The notes under the pieces are model-generated. The model had not been told where the DNA came from. It saw only the letters and a program-made list of their open reading frames with translations, and ran no database searches. A DNA stretch of 64,000 bases. It comes from Nymphaea colorata. Taxonomy: Eukaryota > Streptophyta > Magnoliopsida > Nymphaeales > Nymphaeaceae. This document shows positions 34,227 through 48,045 of the stretch, in pieces; within the stretch, counting starts at the first letter, position 1; each line of letters opens with the position of its first letter. The DNA lies in NCBI RefSeq assembly GCF_008831285.2, contig NC_045148.1, positions 22,625,002-22,689,001 on the forward strand, given 5' to 3'. The position numbers and the translations under genes were made by a program.

Positions 34227-34757
34227 TAAAGACAATAGAGGCACCATCAAAGGACTCGAGAAGGAAACTCCAGCCAGCCATGATGATGGAAACAGAAATG
34301 ATTGTAATGGTTACAAAATCAGCGAGGAAATCAGAGGGTTCGCAAAGGAAACTCCAGCCAGCCATAACGATGGAAATCGTAACGATCGTAATCATTACAA
34401 TGCCAAGAAGGAAACATCATCTTGCCAACCGTATGAAGACAGTAATACAAAGACAATGGCTGGCCAGGCAGTCACCAACAGAATTACAAGAGACGAAGAT
34501 GGAGTTGTAAAACAGAGAGGCGCAACAACTAAATAGGGAAATAACAACTGTAAATTAGACATTGTTTCCTCCTGTAAAGATCGATATAAATCATGTAAAT
34601 TAGGAAATGATGATGCATGTAATTCTATTATAAATAGAAGAAAGGTCCAGGCCTATCGTCACTAGGAACGATAGCTGCCTTTGTGGGCGTAGATGTGAGT
34701 TTACACCGAACCACGTTAAAATTAGGCATTCCTTCCTTAAATCTCTGCTTTTCTTCA
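34227..34757 (+). repeat. 3' LTR of copia-3
   Basis: Matches the 5' LTR throughout, including the internal 84-bp duplication, with scattered substitutions and two single-base indels. Confidence 0.88.
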
Positions 34758-35498
34758 ATTATCTGGAACCATTGGCTGCGGCAGCGCATATTATATGTTT
34801 AATTTCCTCATAGCTATATTTGTATTTATGTATTAGTGCCTGCTAATTAAAGGTCTAAACTTTGAAGTATTACTGAGCCAGCAGTTTCTTGGCTTGCCAC
34901 TATCCGAAATATTGAATAAGCCACTTGAGCGATGTATCACCTTCTTTGCACGACAATTTTATTTGCATAGTGGAGAGGAAGAGAATACGTAATAGAAGGC
35001 ATTCACATGACAAATGCTGCGACGACAAAATTGCCTGGACTTCTGCCATACAGTGAAAAGATTAAAAGAAAATCTTCTTCTCAGGTTGTATGAGTGGGTG
35101 CAACTCCTGAGTTTTCATTTCGCATTGTCTCCTAGCAGCACAATTCTTTGGTCCCGCCAATTCGATCTACTTCTTGCCACAACCAATTAATGGAATTTCA
35201 CAAAAACATACATATACCAAGAGGAGGTAAATTCATGGAGCACGTTTTCTCAGAATCATCAAAAGAAGCAAGGTAAATTTCCCACGTTTGGCTTCACCCA
35301 CCAGCTCAATGATTTGAATTTATTTTCTTTTGAGTAATTAGACACCTGGAGTTTAAATTATAGGACATGAATTGATTTTCTTTTGACTTGATCACATTGG
35401 GGCCATCTTTTATTTTTTAAATAGTTCCTCACTGATTACCCAACTTTGCTTTCTTCGACATGCACAAAAAGTTGTAGAGATGCCTCCTGGTTCATTTC
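34758..35498. other. intergenic DNA before the TATA box
   Basis: No gene, RNA or repeat recognised. Confidence 0.5.
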
Positions 35499-35507
35499 TA
35501 TAAATAG
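35499..35507 (+). promoter_or_regulatory. canonical TATA box
   Basis: TATAAATAG preceded by a CT/TTT stretch and followed 75 bp later by the first ATG. Typical plant core promoter spacing, but transcription is not shown. Confidence 0.5.
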
Positions 35508-35573
35508 AGTGAGATAGAGAAAGAGTCAATTAGTTAGTTTTTCGAGCATTAGAGATTCAATCTCTGAAACCAT

Positions 35574-35681
35574 ATGACTAAGAAGATGTGTGGCAACCAT
35601 CGATATTTTTTTACCTTGGTGTTTTCATTTGCTTTGGCGAAATGGTTTCCAGTTCTTCACCAAGGTATCGTGTTTGTCTAG
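35574..35681 (+). pseudogene. possible truncated first exon with signal peptide
   Basis: First ATG after the TATA box. The 35 codons contain a hydrophobic core F-F-T-L-V-F-S-F-A-L-A-K-W-F that looks like a secretion signal. A good splice donor, CAAG|GTATCG, lies at 35,664/35,665 inside the frame. A second, longer open frame (35,588-35,815) overlaps in another phase. No next exon can be found before the satellite begins at 36.0 kb. I do not know the protein. Confidence 0.35.
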
Positions 35682-36009
35682 CACAAGGTATACAGCATAA
35701 GGAAGCGATAGAAACCACTGAAAGTATCATGGCCAATTCTTCATTTATAAACATATTGATATCATCTCCGATGCAAGGCTGCTGGGAGAGAGGGCTACCT
35801 TCTGTTTTCAAATGAAAACCTGGAGGGGATATAGGACCCCCTTCCATTTTATTCAAAGAAAATAGAACTATGAAACAGGAACAAACAAGCACCCCATGCC
35901 TAGCCTGCAAAGAAGCCTACAAAGAAGGCGTTGGGTTTGAAACAAACAAAAGAACTCAGTGATGAGAATCCCAAATCTTGACCATACTATTTCCTAAGCA
36001 CTCTTGAGA
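35682..36009. other. short transition to the satellite
   Basis: The complement of 35,815-35,935 reads like the 3' tail of a transcript (AATAAAATGGAAGGGGGTCC) and might be a LINE or gene end. The evidence is weak. Confidence 0.3.
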
Positions 36010-36976
36010 TCTATGGATACAAATGGTATCTATGCGTTACTTGGATCCCTTGTAGTTACTCCAATGAGTTGAATTTTTTGTCACATCTAAAGTGAATGAT
36101 ATACGAGATTGAAATCACAAGTTTGAATCAATACGAGTGGAATTTAAGTGATTTGTTTGATCACACATACTTCATTGAATGTACTTAACTTATTGTTACA
36201 TCTAAGTTAAATGATTTAGCATATTGAAATCACAAGTTTGCATGAAAATGAATGAGATTTGAGTGATTCATTTGGTGCCCTATTGTTAATATAATGTGTT
36301 TCACTTGTTATTTCATTTATAATGAATGATTTAAGTGACAGAAATCACAAGTTTATAAGGATACAAATGGGATCTATGCATTACATGGATCACTTGTAGT
36401 TAGTGCAATGAGTAGAACTTGTTGTTACATTTATAGTGAAGGATCTGAGGGATTGAAATCATAAGTTCGTATCAACACAATTGAGATTTTAGTGATTCAT
36501 TTGATTATGCATACTTAATTGAGTGTGCTTAATTTGTTGTTACATCCATATTGAATGATTTAGTGGATTGAAATCGCAAGTTTATATGAAAATGAATGAG
36601 ATTCATGTAATTGATTCGATCCCTTACAGTTAATCTAATGTTTTTCACCTATTATTACATTTATAATGAATTATTTAAATGATTAAAATCAGAAGTTTAT
36701 ATGGATATAAATGAGATACATACATTAGTTTATAGTTACATCTGTAGAATGATTTAAAGGATTGAAATCACAAGTTAGTATCAATACAAGTGTGATTTAA
36801 GTGATTCATATGATCACACATACTTAATTCAATTTGCTTAACTTGTTGTCACATCCATATTGATTGATTTAGTGAATTAAAATCATAAGTTTGTACGAAA
36901 ACGAATGAGATTCAAGTGATTCATTTGCTCCCTTATAGTTAATTTAATGTGTTTCACTTGTTATTACATCTATAAT

Positions 36977-38650
36977 GAATGAGGGTCAAGTTAATGTATT
37001 TCACTTTTTATTACATCTATAATGAATGATTTAAATGATTGAAATCACAAGTTCATATGGATACAAATGAGATCTATGCATTACTTTGAATGCGTGTAGT
37101 TAGTTCGATGAGTTGAATTTGTTGTTACATCTATAATGAATGATCTAAAGCATTGAAATCACAAGTTCAAACCAATACATGTGAGGTTTAAGTGATTCAT
37201 ATGATCACACATACTTAATTGAATGTGTTTAACTTGTTGTTAAGTCTATATTAAAAGATTTAGTAAATTGAAATCACAAGTTTGTATAAAAATGAATGAG
37301 ATTTGAGTGATTCATTTGGCGTCTTATAGTTAACCTAATGTGTTTCACTTGTTATTACATTTATAATAAACGATTTAAATCATTGAAATCACAAGTTCAT
37401 ATGGATACAAATGAGATCTATGCATTACTTTGATTCCTTGCAGTTAGTCCAATTAGTTGAACTTAATGTCACATTTATAGTGAACTATCTAAAGAATTGA
37501 AATCACAAGTTCGTACCCATATTAATGATTTAATGTAGTTCACTTGTTATTACATCTATATTGAATGATTTATTGGATTGAAATCATAAGTTTGCATGAA
37601 AATATATTAGATTAAAGTAAGTCATTCAATATGTTATAGTTTGTCTAATGTAGTTCACTTGTTATTACATCTATAATGAATGATTTAAATGATTAAATCC
37701 GAAGTTTATATGGATATAAATAAGATCTATAGATTATTTTATAGTTACATCTATAGTGAATGATCTAAGGGATTGAAATAACAAGTTCGTAACAATACGA
37801 GTGAAATTTAAGTTATTCATTTGATTATGCATACTTAATTGAATATGCCTAACTTGTTGTTACGTCCATATTGAATGAATTAGTGTACTGAAATCACAAC
37901 TTTGTAAGAAAATGAATGAGATTCGAGTGATTCATCTTTTGCCTTATAATTAACCTAATGTGTTTCGCTTGTTATTACATCTATAATGAAGGATTTCAAT
38001 GATCGAAATCACAAGTTCATATGGAGACAAATGGGATCAAATGCATTACTTTTATCCCTTGTAGTTAGTCAAACGAGTTGAACTTGTCACATTTATAGTG
38101 AACGATTAAAAGGATTGAAATCACTAGTTCGTATCAATGCGAGTAAGATTTAAGTGATTCATCGCACAATTAATTAACTGTGCTTAACTTGTTGCCACAT
38201 CCATGTTGAATGATTTAGGGATTGAAATAACAAGTTCGTATGAAAATAAATGAGATTCAATTTATTCAGTTGATCTCTTATATTTAATCAAATGTGTTTC
38301 ATTTGTTATTACGTCTATAATGAATGATTTAAATGATTAAAATCACAAGTTTATATGGATATAAATGAGATCTATGCATTACTTTGATCCCTTGTAGTTT
38401 GTCCAATGAGTTGAACTTGTTGTTACAACTATAGTGAATGATTTAAGAAATTGAAATTACAAGTTTGTAACAATAAGAGTGAGATTTAAGTGATTCATAA
38501 GATCACACATACTAAATTGAGTGTGCTTAACTTGTCGTTACATTCATATTCATTGATTTAATGAATTGAAATCACAAGTTTGTATGAAAATGAAAGAGAT
38601 TCAAGTAACTCATTTGATCCCTTATGGTTAATCTAATGTTTTTCACCTAT
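36977..38650 (+). repeat. satellite segmental duplication, copy 1
   Basis: Matches 39,470-41,170 monomer for monomer, offset about 2.49-2.52 kb. A marker is GAATGAGGGTCAAGTTAATG at both starts, and another is GATCAAATGCATTACTTTTA at 38.03 and 40.56 kb. Confidence 0.8.
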
Positions 38651-39469
38651 TATTACATTTATAATGAATGATTTAAATTATTAAAACCAGAAGTTTATAT
38701 GCATATAAATGAGATCTATACATTAGTTTATGGTTACATCTATAGAATGATTTAAAGGATTGAAATCACAAGTTCGTATCAACACAAGTGTGATTTAAGT
38801 GATTCATATGATCACACATACTTAATTCAATGTGTTTAACTTGTTGTTACATCCACATTGATTGATTTAGTGAATTAAAATCACAAGTTTGTACGAAAAT
38901 GAAAGAGTTTCAAGTAATTCATTTGCTCCCTTATAGTTAATTTAATGTGTTTCACTTGTTATTACATCCATGATGAATGATTTAAATGATTGAAAGCCAC
39001 AAGTTTATACGGATATAAATAAGATTTATGCATTAGCTTCCCATCCCTTGTAGTTTGTTCAACAAGTTGAACTTATTGTTACATCTAAAGTGTTCGATCT
39101 AAGGAATTGAAATCACAAGTTCGTATCAATACGAGTGGGATTTAAGCAATTCATTTGATCACACATACTTGATTGAATGTGCTTAACTTGTTGTTACGTC
39201 TATATTAAATGATTTAGTAGATTGAAATCACAAGTTTAGAAGAAAATGGATGAGATTGGAGTGATTCATTTGGTGTCTTATAGGTAACATAATGTGTTTC
39301 ACTTGTTATTACGTATATTTGATCACTTATATTTAATTGAGAAATCAAGTGATTCATTTTCACTTGTCATTAAATATATTTGATGACTTATATTTAATCG
39401 AATGTGCTTAACTTGTTACATATGTATCAAATGACTTGGTGGTTTGAAATAAGAACTTTGATTGGAAAT

Positions 39470-41170
39470 GAATGAGGGTCAAGTTAATGTATTTCACTTA
39501 TTATTACATCCATAATAAATGATTTAAATGATTGAAATCACAAGTTCATATGGATACAAATGAGATCTATGCATTACTTTGAATGCGTGTAGTTAGTCCG
39601 ATGAGATGAATTTGTTGTTACATCTATAGTGAATGATCTAAAGCATTGAAATCACAAGTTCGAACCAATACAAGTGAGGTTTAAGTGATTCATATAATCA
39701 CGCATACTTAATTGAATGTGTTTAACTTGTTGTTAAGTCTATATTAAAAGATTCAGTAAATTGAAATCAAAAGTTTGTATGAAAATGAATGAGATTTGAG
39801 TGATTCATTTGGCGTCTTATAGTTAACCTAATGTGTTTCACTTGTTATTACATTTATAATAAACTATTTAAATCATTGAAATCACAAGTTCATATCGATA
39901 CAAATGAGATCTATGCATTTGATTCCTTGCAGTTAGTCCAATTAGTTGAACTTAATGTCACATTTATAGTGAACGATCTAAAGAATTGAAATCACAAGTT
40001 CGTACCCATATCAATAATTTAAGTGATTCATTTAATCACACATTTATAATTAAGTGTACTTAACTTGTTGTTACATCCATATTGAATGATTTATTGGATT
40101 GAAATCGTAAGTTTGCATGAAAATATATTATATTCAAGTAAGTCATTCAATATGTTATAGTTTGTCTAATGTAGTTCACTTGTTATTATATCTATAATGA
40201 ATGATTTAAATGATTAAAATCAAAAGTTTGTATAGATATAAATGAGATCTATAGATTATTTTAAAGTTATACCTATAGTGAACGATCTAAGGTATTGAAA
40301 TAACAAGTTCGTAACAATACAAGTGGAATTTAAGTTATTCATTTGATTATGCATACTTAATTGAATATGCCTAACTTGTTGTTAGATCCATATTGAATGA
40401 ATTAGTGTACTGAAATCACAACTTTGTAAGAAAATGAATGAGATTCGAGTGATTCATCTTCTGCCTTATAATTAACCTAATGTGTTTCGCTTGTTATTAC
40501 ATCTATAATGAAGGATTTGATGATAGAAATTACAAGTTCATATGGAGACAAATGTGATCAAATGCATTACTTTTATCCCTTATAGTTAGTCAAACAAGTT
40601 GAACTTGTCACATTTATAGTGAATGATTAAAATGATTGAAATCACTAGTTCGTATCAATGCGAGTAAGATTTAAGTGATTCATCGCACAATTAATTAAAT
40701 GTTCTTAAATTGTAGCCACATCCATGTTCAATGATTTAGGGATTGAAATCACAAGTTCGTTTGAAAATAAATGAGATTCAATTCATTCATTTGATCTCTT
40801 ATATTTAATCTAATGTGTTTCATTTGTTATTATGTCTATAATGAATGATTGATATAATTAAAATCACAAGTTTACATGGATATAAATGGGATCTATGCAT
40901 TCTTTGATCCTTTGTAGTTTGTCCAATGAGTTGAACTTGTTGTTATATCTATAGTGAATGATCTAATAGATTAACATTACAAGTTTGAAGCAATAAGAGT
41001 GAGATTTAAGTGATTCATATGATCACACATGCTAAATTGAATGTGCTTAACTTGTTGTTACGTCCATATTCATTGATTTAGTGAATTGAAATCACAAGTT
41101 TGTATGAAAATGAAAGAGATTCAAGTAATTCATTTGATCCATTATAGTTAATCTAATGTGTTTCACTTGT
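39470..41170 (+). repeat. satellite segmental duplication, copy 2
   Basis: Second copy of 36,977-38,650. One extra monomer part near 40.02-40.08 kb is missing from the first copy. Confidence 0.8.
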
Positions 41171-44100
41171 TATTACATATATTTGATTACTTATATTTAA
41201 TTGAGAGATAAGTGATTCTTTTGATCACTTATATTTAATTGAATCTGTTTAATTTGTTGTTACATACGTATGGAATGACTTAGTGGTTTGAAATTAGAAG
41301 TTCGTTTAGAAATGAATGAGAGTCAAGTCATTCAATTGGTCGCTTATAGTTCATCTAATGTATTTTACTTGTTATTACGTCTATAATGAATGTTTTAAAT
41401 AATTGAAATCACAGGTTCATATGAATGCAAATGGGATCTATGCATTACATTGAACCTGTGTAGTTAGTCCGATGAGTTGAATTTGTTGTTACATCTATAG
41501 TGTGAACGATCTAAAGGATTGAAATCACAAATTCGTACGAATACAAGTGCGACTTGAGTGATCCATATGATCAAACAAACATAATTGAATGTGCTTAACA
41601 TGTTGTTATATACATATTGATTGATTTAGAGAATAAAAATCACAAGTTTGTATGAAAATGAATGAGATTCAAGTAATTCATTTGCTCCCTTATAGTTAAT
41701 CTAATGTGTTTCGCTTGTTTATTACATCTATGACGAATGATTTAAATGATTGAAATCACAAGTTTATATGGATACAAATGAGATCTATGCATTACTTTGA
41801 TCCTTTATAGTTAGTTCAATAAGTTGAAGTTGTTGTTACATCTATTGTGATCGATCTAAGAAATTGAAATCACTAGTTCGTGCCAATATTAATGATTTAA
41901 GCGATTCATTTGATCATGCATTTATAATTAAATGTGTTTAAGTTGTTGTTACATGTTTATTTAATTAATTGGTGGATTGAAATCATAATTTTGTATGAAA
42001 ATAAATTAGATTCAAGTAATTCATTTAATATGTTAAAGTTTATCTAGTCTATTTCACTTGTTATTACATCTATAATGAATGATTTAAATGATTAAAATCA
42101 GAAGTTTATATGGATGTAAATGAGATCTATACATTAGTTTATAGTTACATCTATAGTTTATATGCACGTAAAAAGTTCATAACAGTACGAGTGGTATTTA
42201 AGTTATTCATTTGATTACGCATACTTAATTGAATGTGCCTAACTTGTTGTTACATCCATATTGAATGAATTAGTGTATTGAAATCACAACTTTGTAAGAA
42301 AATAAATGAGATTCGAGTGATTCGTCTTTGGCCCTACAGTTAACATAATGTGTTTCACGTTTTATTACATTATGCATTACTTTATCCCTTGTAGTTAGTC
42401 CAATGAGTTGAACTTGTCACATTTATAGTGAACAATTTAAAGGATTGAAATCACAAGTTTGTATCAATGCAAGTATGATTTAAGTGATTCATTTGATCAT
42501 GCATAATTAATTAAATGTGCTTAACTTGTTGTCACATCCATATTCAATGATTTGGCGATTAAAATCTCAAGTTCATATGAAAATAAATGAGATTCAATTT
42601 ATTTATTTGATCTCTTATAGTTAATCTAATGTGTTTCATTTGCTATTACGTATATAATGAACGATTTAAATTATTAAAATCACAAGTTTATATGGATACA
42701 AATGGGATCTATGCATTACTTTGATCGCGTGTAGTTTGTCCAATGAGTTGAACTTGTTTTTTCATCTATAGTGAATGATCTAAGAAATAGAAATTACAAG
42801 TTTGTATCAATACGAGTGTGATTTAAGTGATTCATATGATCACACATGCTTAATTGAGTGTGCTTAATTTGTTGTTACGTCCATATTGATTGATTTGGTG
42901 AATTGAAATCATTAGTTTGTATGAAAATGAATGAGATTCAAGTAATTCATTTGATCCATTATAGTTAATCTAATCGGTTTCACTTGTTATTACAAATATT
43001 TGATAACTTCATTTAATTGAGAGATTAAGTGATTCGTTTGATCACTTATGTTTGATTGAATGTGCTTAACTTGTTGTTGCATACGTATGGAATGACTTAG
43101 TGGTTTGAAATAAGAGGTTCATTTGGAAATAAATGAGAGTCAAATCATTCAATTGGTCCATTGTAGTTAATCTGATGTATTTCACTTGTTATTAGATCTA
43201 TAATGAATGATTGAACTGACAAGCTCATATGGATACAAATGGGATCTATGCATTACTTTGAACCCGTGTAGTTAGTCTGATGAGTTGAATTTGTTGTTAC
43301 ATCTATAGTAAACGATTTAAAGGATTGAATTGAATGTGCTTAACTTGTCGTTACATCCATATTGATTTAAGTGATTCATATGATCACACATATTTAATTG
43401 AATGTGATTAACTTGTCGTTACATCCATATTGATCAATTTAGTAAACGATCCAATTGAGTGTGCTTAACTTGCTGTTACGTCCACATTGATTGATTTGCT
43501 GAATTAAAATCACAAGTTTCTATGAAAATGAATGATATTCAAGTTATTTGATCACTTATAATTGATTGAGAGATTATGTTATTCATTTGATCACTTATAT
43601 TTAATTGAATGATTTAAATGACAAGTTCATATGGATACAAATGAGATCTATGCATTACTTTGAACCCGTGTAGTTAGTCTGATGAGTTGAATTTGTTGTT
43701 ACATCTATAGTAAACGATTTAAAGGATTGAAATCTCAAGTTCGTATAAATATAGGTGTGATTTAAGTGATTCATATGATCACACATACTTAACTGAATGT
43801 GCTTAACTTGTCGTTACATCCATATTGATCCAATTAGTAAACGATCCAATTGAGTGTGCTTAACTTATTGTTACGTCCACATTGATTGATTTAGTGAATT
43901 AAAATCACAAGTTTGTATGAAAATGAATGAGATTCAAGTTATTTGATCACTTATAATTAATTGAGAGATTAAGTTATTCATTTGATCACTTATATTTAAT
44001 TGAAAGTGCTTAACTTGTTGTTACATACGTATGGAATGAGTTAGTGGTTTGAAATAAGAAATTCATAACAATACGAGTGATATTTAAGTTATTCATTTCA

Positions 44101-46699
44101 TTACGTATACTTAATTGAATGTGCGTAACTTGTTGTTACGTCCATGTTGAAAGAATTAGTGTTTTGAAATGACAATTTTGGAAGAAAATGAATGAGATTC
44201 GAGTGATTCTTCTATTGCCCTATGGTTAACCTAATGTGTTTCACTTGTTATTACATTTATAATGAAGGATTTCAATGATCAAAATCACAAGTTCATATGG
44301 AGACAAATGGGATCAATGCATTACTTTAATCCCTTGTAGTGTGTCCAATGAGTTGAACTTGCTACATTTATAGTGAACGATTTAAAGGATTGAAATCACA
44401 AATTCGTATGAATGCGACTAAGATTTAAGTGATTCATTTGATCATGCATAATTAATTAAATCACAAGTTCGTATGAATGATTTGAGGATTGAAATCACAA
44501 GTTCGTATGAAAATAAATGACATTCAATTTATTCGTTTGATTTCTTATAGTTAATCTAATGTGTTTCATTTATTATTACGTCCATAATGAATAATTTAAA
44601 TCATTAAAATCACAAGTTTATATGGATATAAATGGGATCTATGCATTACTTTAATCCCTTCTAGTTTGTCCAATGAGTTGAACTTGTTGTTACATCTATA
44701 GTGAATGATCTAAGGGATTGAAATTACAAGTTGGTATCAATATGAGTGAGATTTAAGTGATTCATATTATCACACATGCCTAATTGAGTGTGCTTAACTT
44801 GTTGTTACATTTATATTGACTGATTTGTTGAATTGAAATCACAAGTTTGTATAAAATGGAATGAAATTCAAGTAATTCATTTGATCCATTATAATTAATC
44901 GAATGTTTTTCACTTGTTATTACTTATATTTGATTACTTATATTTAGTTGAGAGATTAAATGATTCATTTGATCACTTATGTTTAATTGAATGTGCTTAA
45001 CTTGTTGTTACATACGTACGGAATGACTTGGTGGTTTCGAATAAGTTCATTTGGAAATCAATGAGAGTCAAGTCGTTTAATAGGTCCCTTATAGTTAATC
45101 TAATGTATTTCACTTGTCATTACATCAATAGAGAATAACCTAAAGGATTGAAATCACAAGTTTGTATAAATACAAGTACGATTTGAATGATTCATATGAT
45201 CGCACATACTTAATTGAATGTGCTTAACTTGTTGTGACATCTATATTGATTGATTTCGTGAATTGAAATCGCAAGTTTGTATGAAAATGAATGAGATTCA
45301 AGTAATTCTTTTGATCGCTTATAGTTAATCTAATGTGTTTCACTTGTTATTACATCTATGATCAATGATTTAAATGATTAAAACTCAGAAATTTATATGG
45401 ATATAAAAGGCACCTCTGCAATAATTTCATCCCTTGTAGTTAGTTCAATAAGTTGAACTTGTTCCTAAAGGATTGAAATCACAAGTTTGTATAAATTTAA
45501 GTATGATTTGAATGATTCATATGATCGCACATACTTAATTGAATGTGCTTAACTTGTTGTTACATCTATATTGATTGATTTCGTGAATTGAAATCGCAAG
45601 TTTGTATGAAAATGAATGAGATTCAAGTAATTCTTTTGATCCCTTATAGTTAATCTAATGTGTTTCACTTGTTATTACATCTATGATCAATTATTTAAGT
45701 GATTAAAACTCACAAATTTATATTGATATAAAGGGCACCTCTGCAATAGTTTCATCCTTTGTAGTTAGTTCAATAAGTTGAACTTGTTGTTACATCTATA
45801 GTGATCGATGTAATGAATTGAAATCACAAGTTCAAATCATTACGAGTAGGATTTAAGTGATTCATTTGATCACGCATACATAATTGAATGTGCTTAACTT
45901 GTTGTTACATCCATATTAAATGATTTAGTAGATTGAAATCATAAGTTTGTATGAAAATGAATGAGATTTGAGTGATTCATCTGGTGCCTTATAATTAACC
46001 TAATGTGTTTCACTCGTTATTGCATCTATGATCAACGATTTAAATGATAAAAACTCACAAGTTTATATGGATGTAAAGGAGACCTATGGATTAGTTTGAT
46101 CCCTTGTAGTTTGTTGAATAAGTTGAACTTGTTGTTATGTCTCTAGAGATCGACGTAAGGAATTGAAATTACAAGTCCGTATCGATACGAGTGAGATTTA
46201 AGTGATTCATTTGATCACACATACATAATTGAATGTGCTTAACTTGTTGTTACGTCTATATTAAATGATTTAGTAGATTAAAATCATTGGTTTGTATGAA
46301 AATGAATGAGATTTGAGTGATTCAATCGGTGTCTTGTGAGTAACCTAATGTGTTTCACTTGTTATTACATATATTTGGTCCCTTATATTTAATTTAGAGA
46401 CTAAGTGATTCATTTTAACTTGTTATTACATATATTTGATCACTTGTATTTAATTCAATGTGCGTGACAATTTGTTACAAACGTATAGAATTTAGTGGCC
46501 TTGATATCAGAAGTTCGTTTGGAAATGAATGAGAGTCAAGTCGTTAAATTGGTCTCTTATAGTTAATCAAACGTATTTCACTTGTTAGTACATATATAAT
46601 GAATGATTTAAATGATTTAAATCTCATGTTCAAATGGATACAAAAGGGATCTATGCATTACTTTGAACGCGTGTAGTTAGTCCGATGAGTTGAATTTAT

Positions 46700-48045
46700 T
46701 GTTACAACTATATTGCACGATCTAAAGGATTGAAATCACAAGTTTGTATCAATACAAGTGCGATTTAAGTGATTCAAATGATCACACATACTTAATTGAA
46801 TGTGCTTAACTTGTTGTTACATCCATGTTGCTTGATTAAGTGAATTGAAATCACAACTTTGTATGAAAATGAATGAGATTCGAGTGATTCATTTGTTGTC
46901 TTATAATTAATCTAACATGTTTCACTTGTTATTACACCCATGATCAATGATTTAAATAATTAAAACTCACAAGTTTATGTAGATATAAAGGAGACACATT
47001 AGTTTGATCCTTTGTAGTTAGTACAATAAGTTGAATATGTTGTTACATCTATAGTGATCGATGCACAAGTTCATATCAATACGAGTGGGATTTAAGTGAT
47101 TCATTTGATCACGCATATTTAATTGAATGTACTTAACTTGTTGCTATGTTTATATTAAATGATTTAGTAAATTGAAATCATAGGTTTATATGAAAATGAG
47201 TGGGATTTGAGTGATTTATTTGGTGTCTTACAGGTAACTTAATGTGTTTCACTTGTTATTACATATATTTGATCACTTATATTTAACTGAGAGATTATGT
47301 GATTCATTTTCACTTGTTCTTACATACACTTGATAACTTATATTTAATTGAATGTGTGTAACCATTTGTTACATATGTATAGAATCACTTAGTGGCTTGA
47401 AATAAGAAGTCCGTTTGGAAATGAATGAGAGTCAAGTCACTATATTGGTCCCTTATAGTTAATCTAATGTATTTCAGTTGTTATTACATCTATAATGAAT
47501 GATTTAAATGGTTGAAATCACAAGTTTATATGGATACAAATGGTTGAAGTCACTGTATTTCTACACGTGTAGTTAGTCCGATGAGTTGAATTTGTTGTTA
47601 CATCTATAGGGAACATTCTAAAGGATTGAAATCACATGTTCGTACCTATGCAAGTGAGATTTAAGTGATTCATATAATCATGCATACTTAATTGAATGTG
47701 TTTAACTTGTTGTTACGTCTATAATAAAAGATTTAGTAAATTGAAATCACAAGTTTGTGCGAAAATGAATGGGATTCGAGTGAGTCATTTGGTGTCTTGT
47801 AGTTAACCTATTCTGTTTCACTTGTTATTACATCTATGAACAATGATTTAAATGATTAAAACTTACAAGTTTATATGGATATAAAGGAGACCTATGCATT
47901 AGTTTGATCCCTCGTAGTTAGTTCAATAAGTTGAACTAGTTCTTACATCTGTGGTGATCAATATAAGGAATTGAAATCACAAGTTTGTATCAATACGAGT
48001 GGGATTTAAGTGATTCATTTGATCACACATGCACAATTGAATGTG
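46700..48045 (+). repeat. satellite 1.34-kb duplication, copy 1
   Basis: Corresponds to 50,010-51,345, offset about 3.30 kb. Shared markers: CCATGTTGCTTGATTAAGTG and the unusual CACGTGTAGTTAGTCCGATG. Confidence 0.75.

Larger units (their letters stand above)
31436..34757 (+). mobile_element. internally deleted Ty1/copia element with both LTRs (copia-3)
   Basis: Two LTRs of 529 and 531 bp flank a short interior. Primer site TGGTATTAGAGC follows the 5' LTR at 31,965, and a purine-rich GTTTGAGGGAGGC precedes the 3' LTR. The flanks ACTAT and ATTAT are a 4-of-5 target duplication. The interior is about 2.3 kb, half the usual size: the gag N-terminus joins the end of integrase, then RT and RNase H follow. 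Frames are broken in many places. It would have depended on proteins from another element when it moved. By eye the LTRs differ at about 45-50 positions (roughly 9%), which suggests an old insertion. Confidence 0.9.

Noticed and set aside
35815-35935. LINE 3' tail on the minus strand
   Set aside because: AATAAAATGGAAGGGGG looks like a transcript end, but there is no poly-A tail, coding sequence or target duplication to support it.
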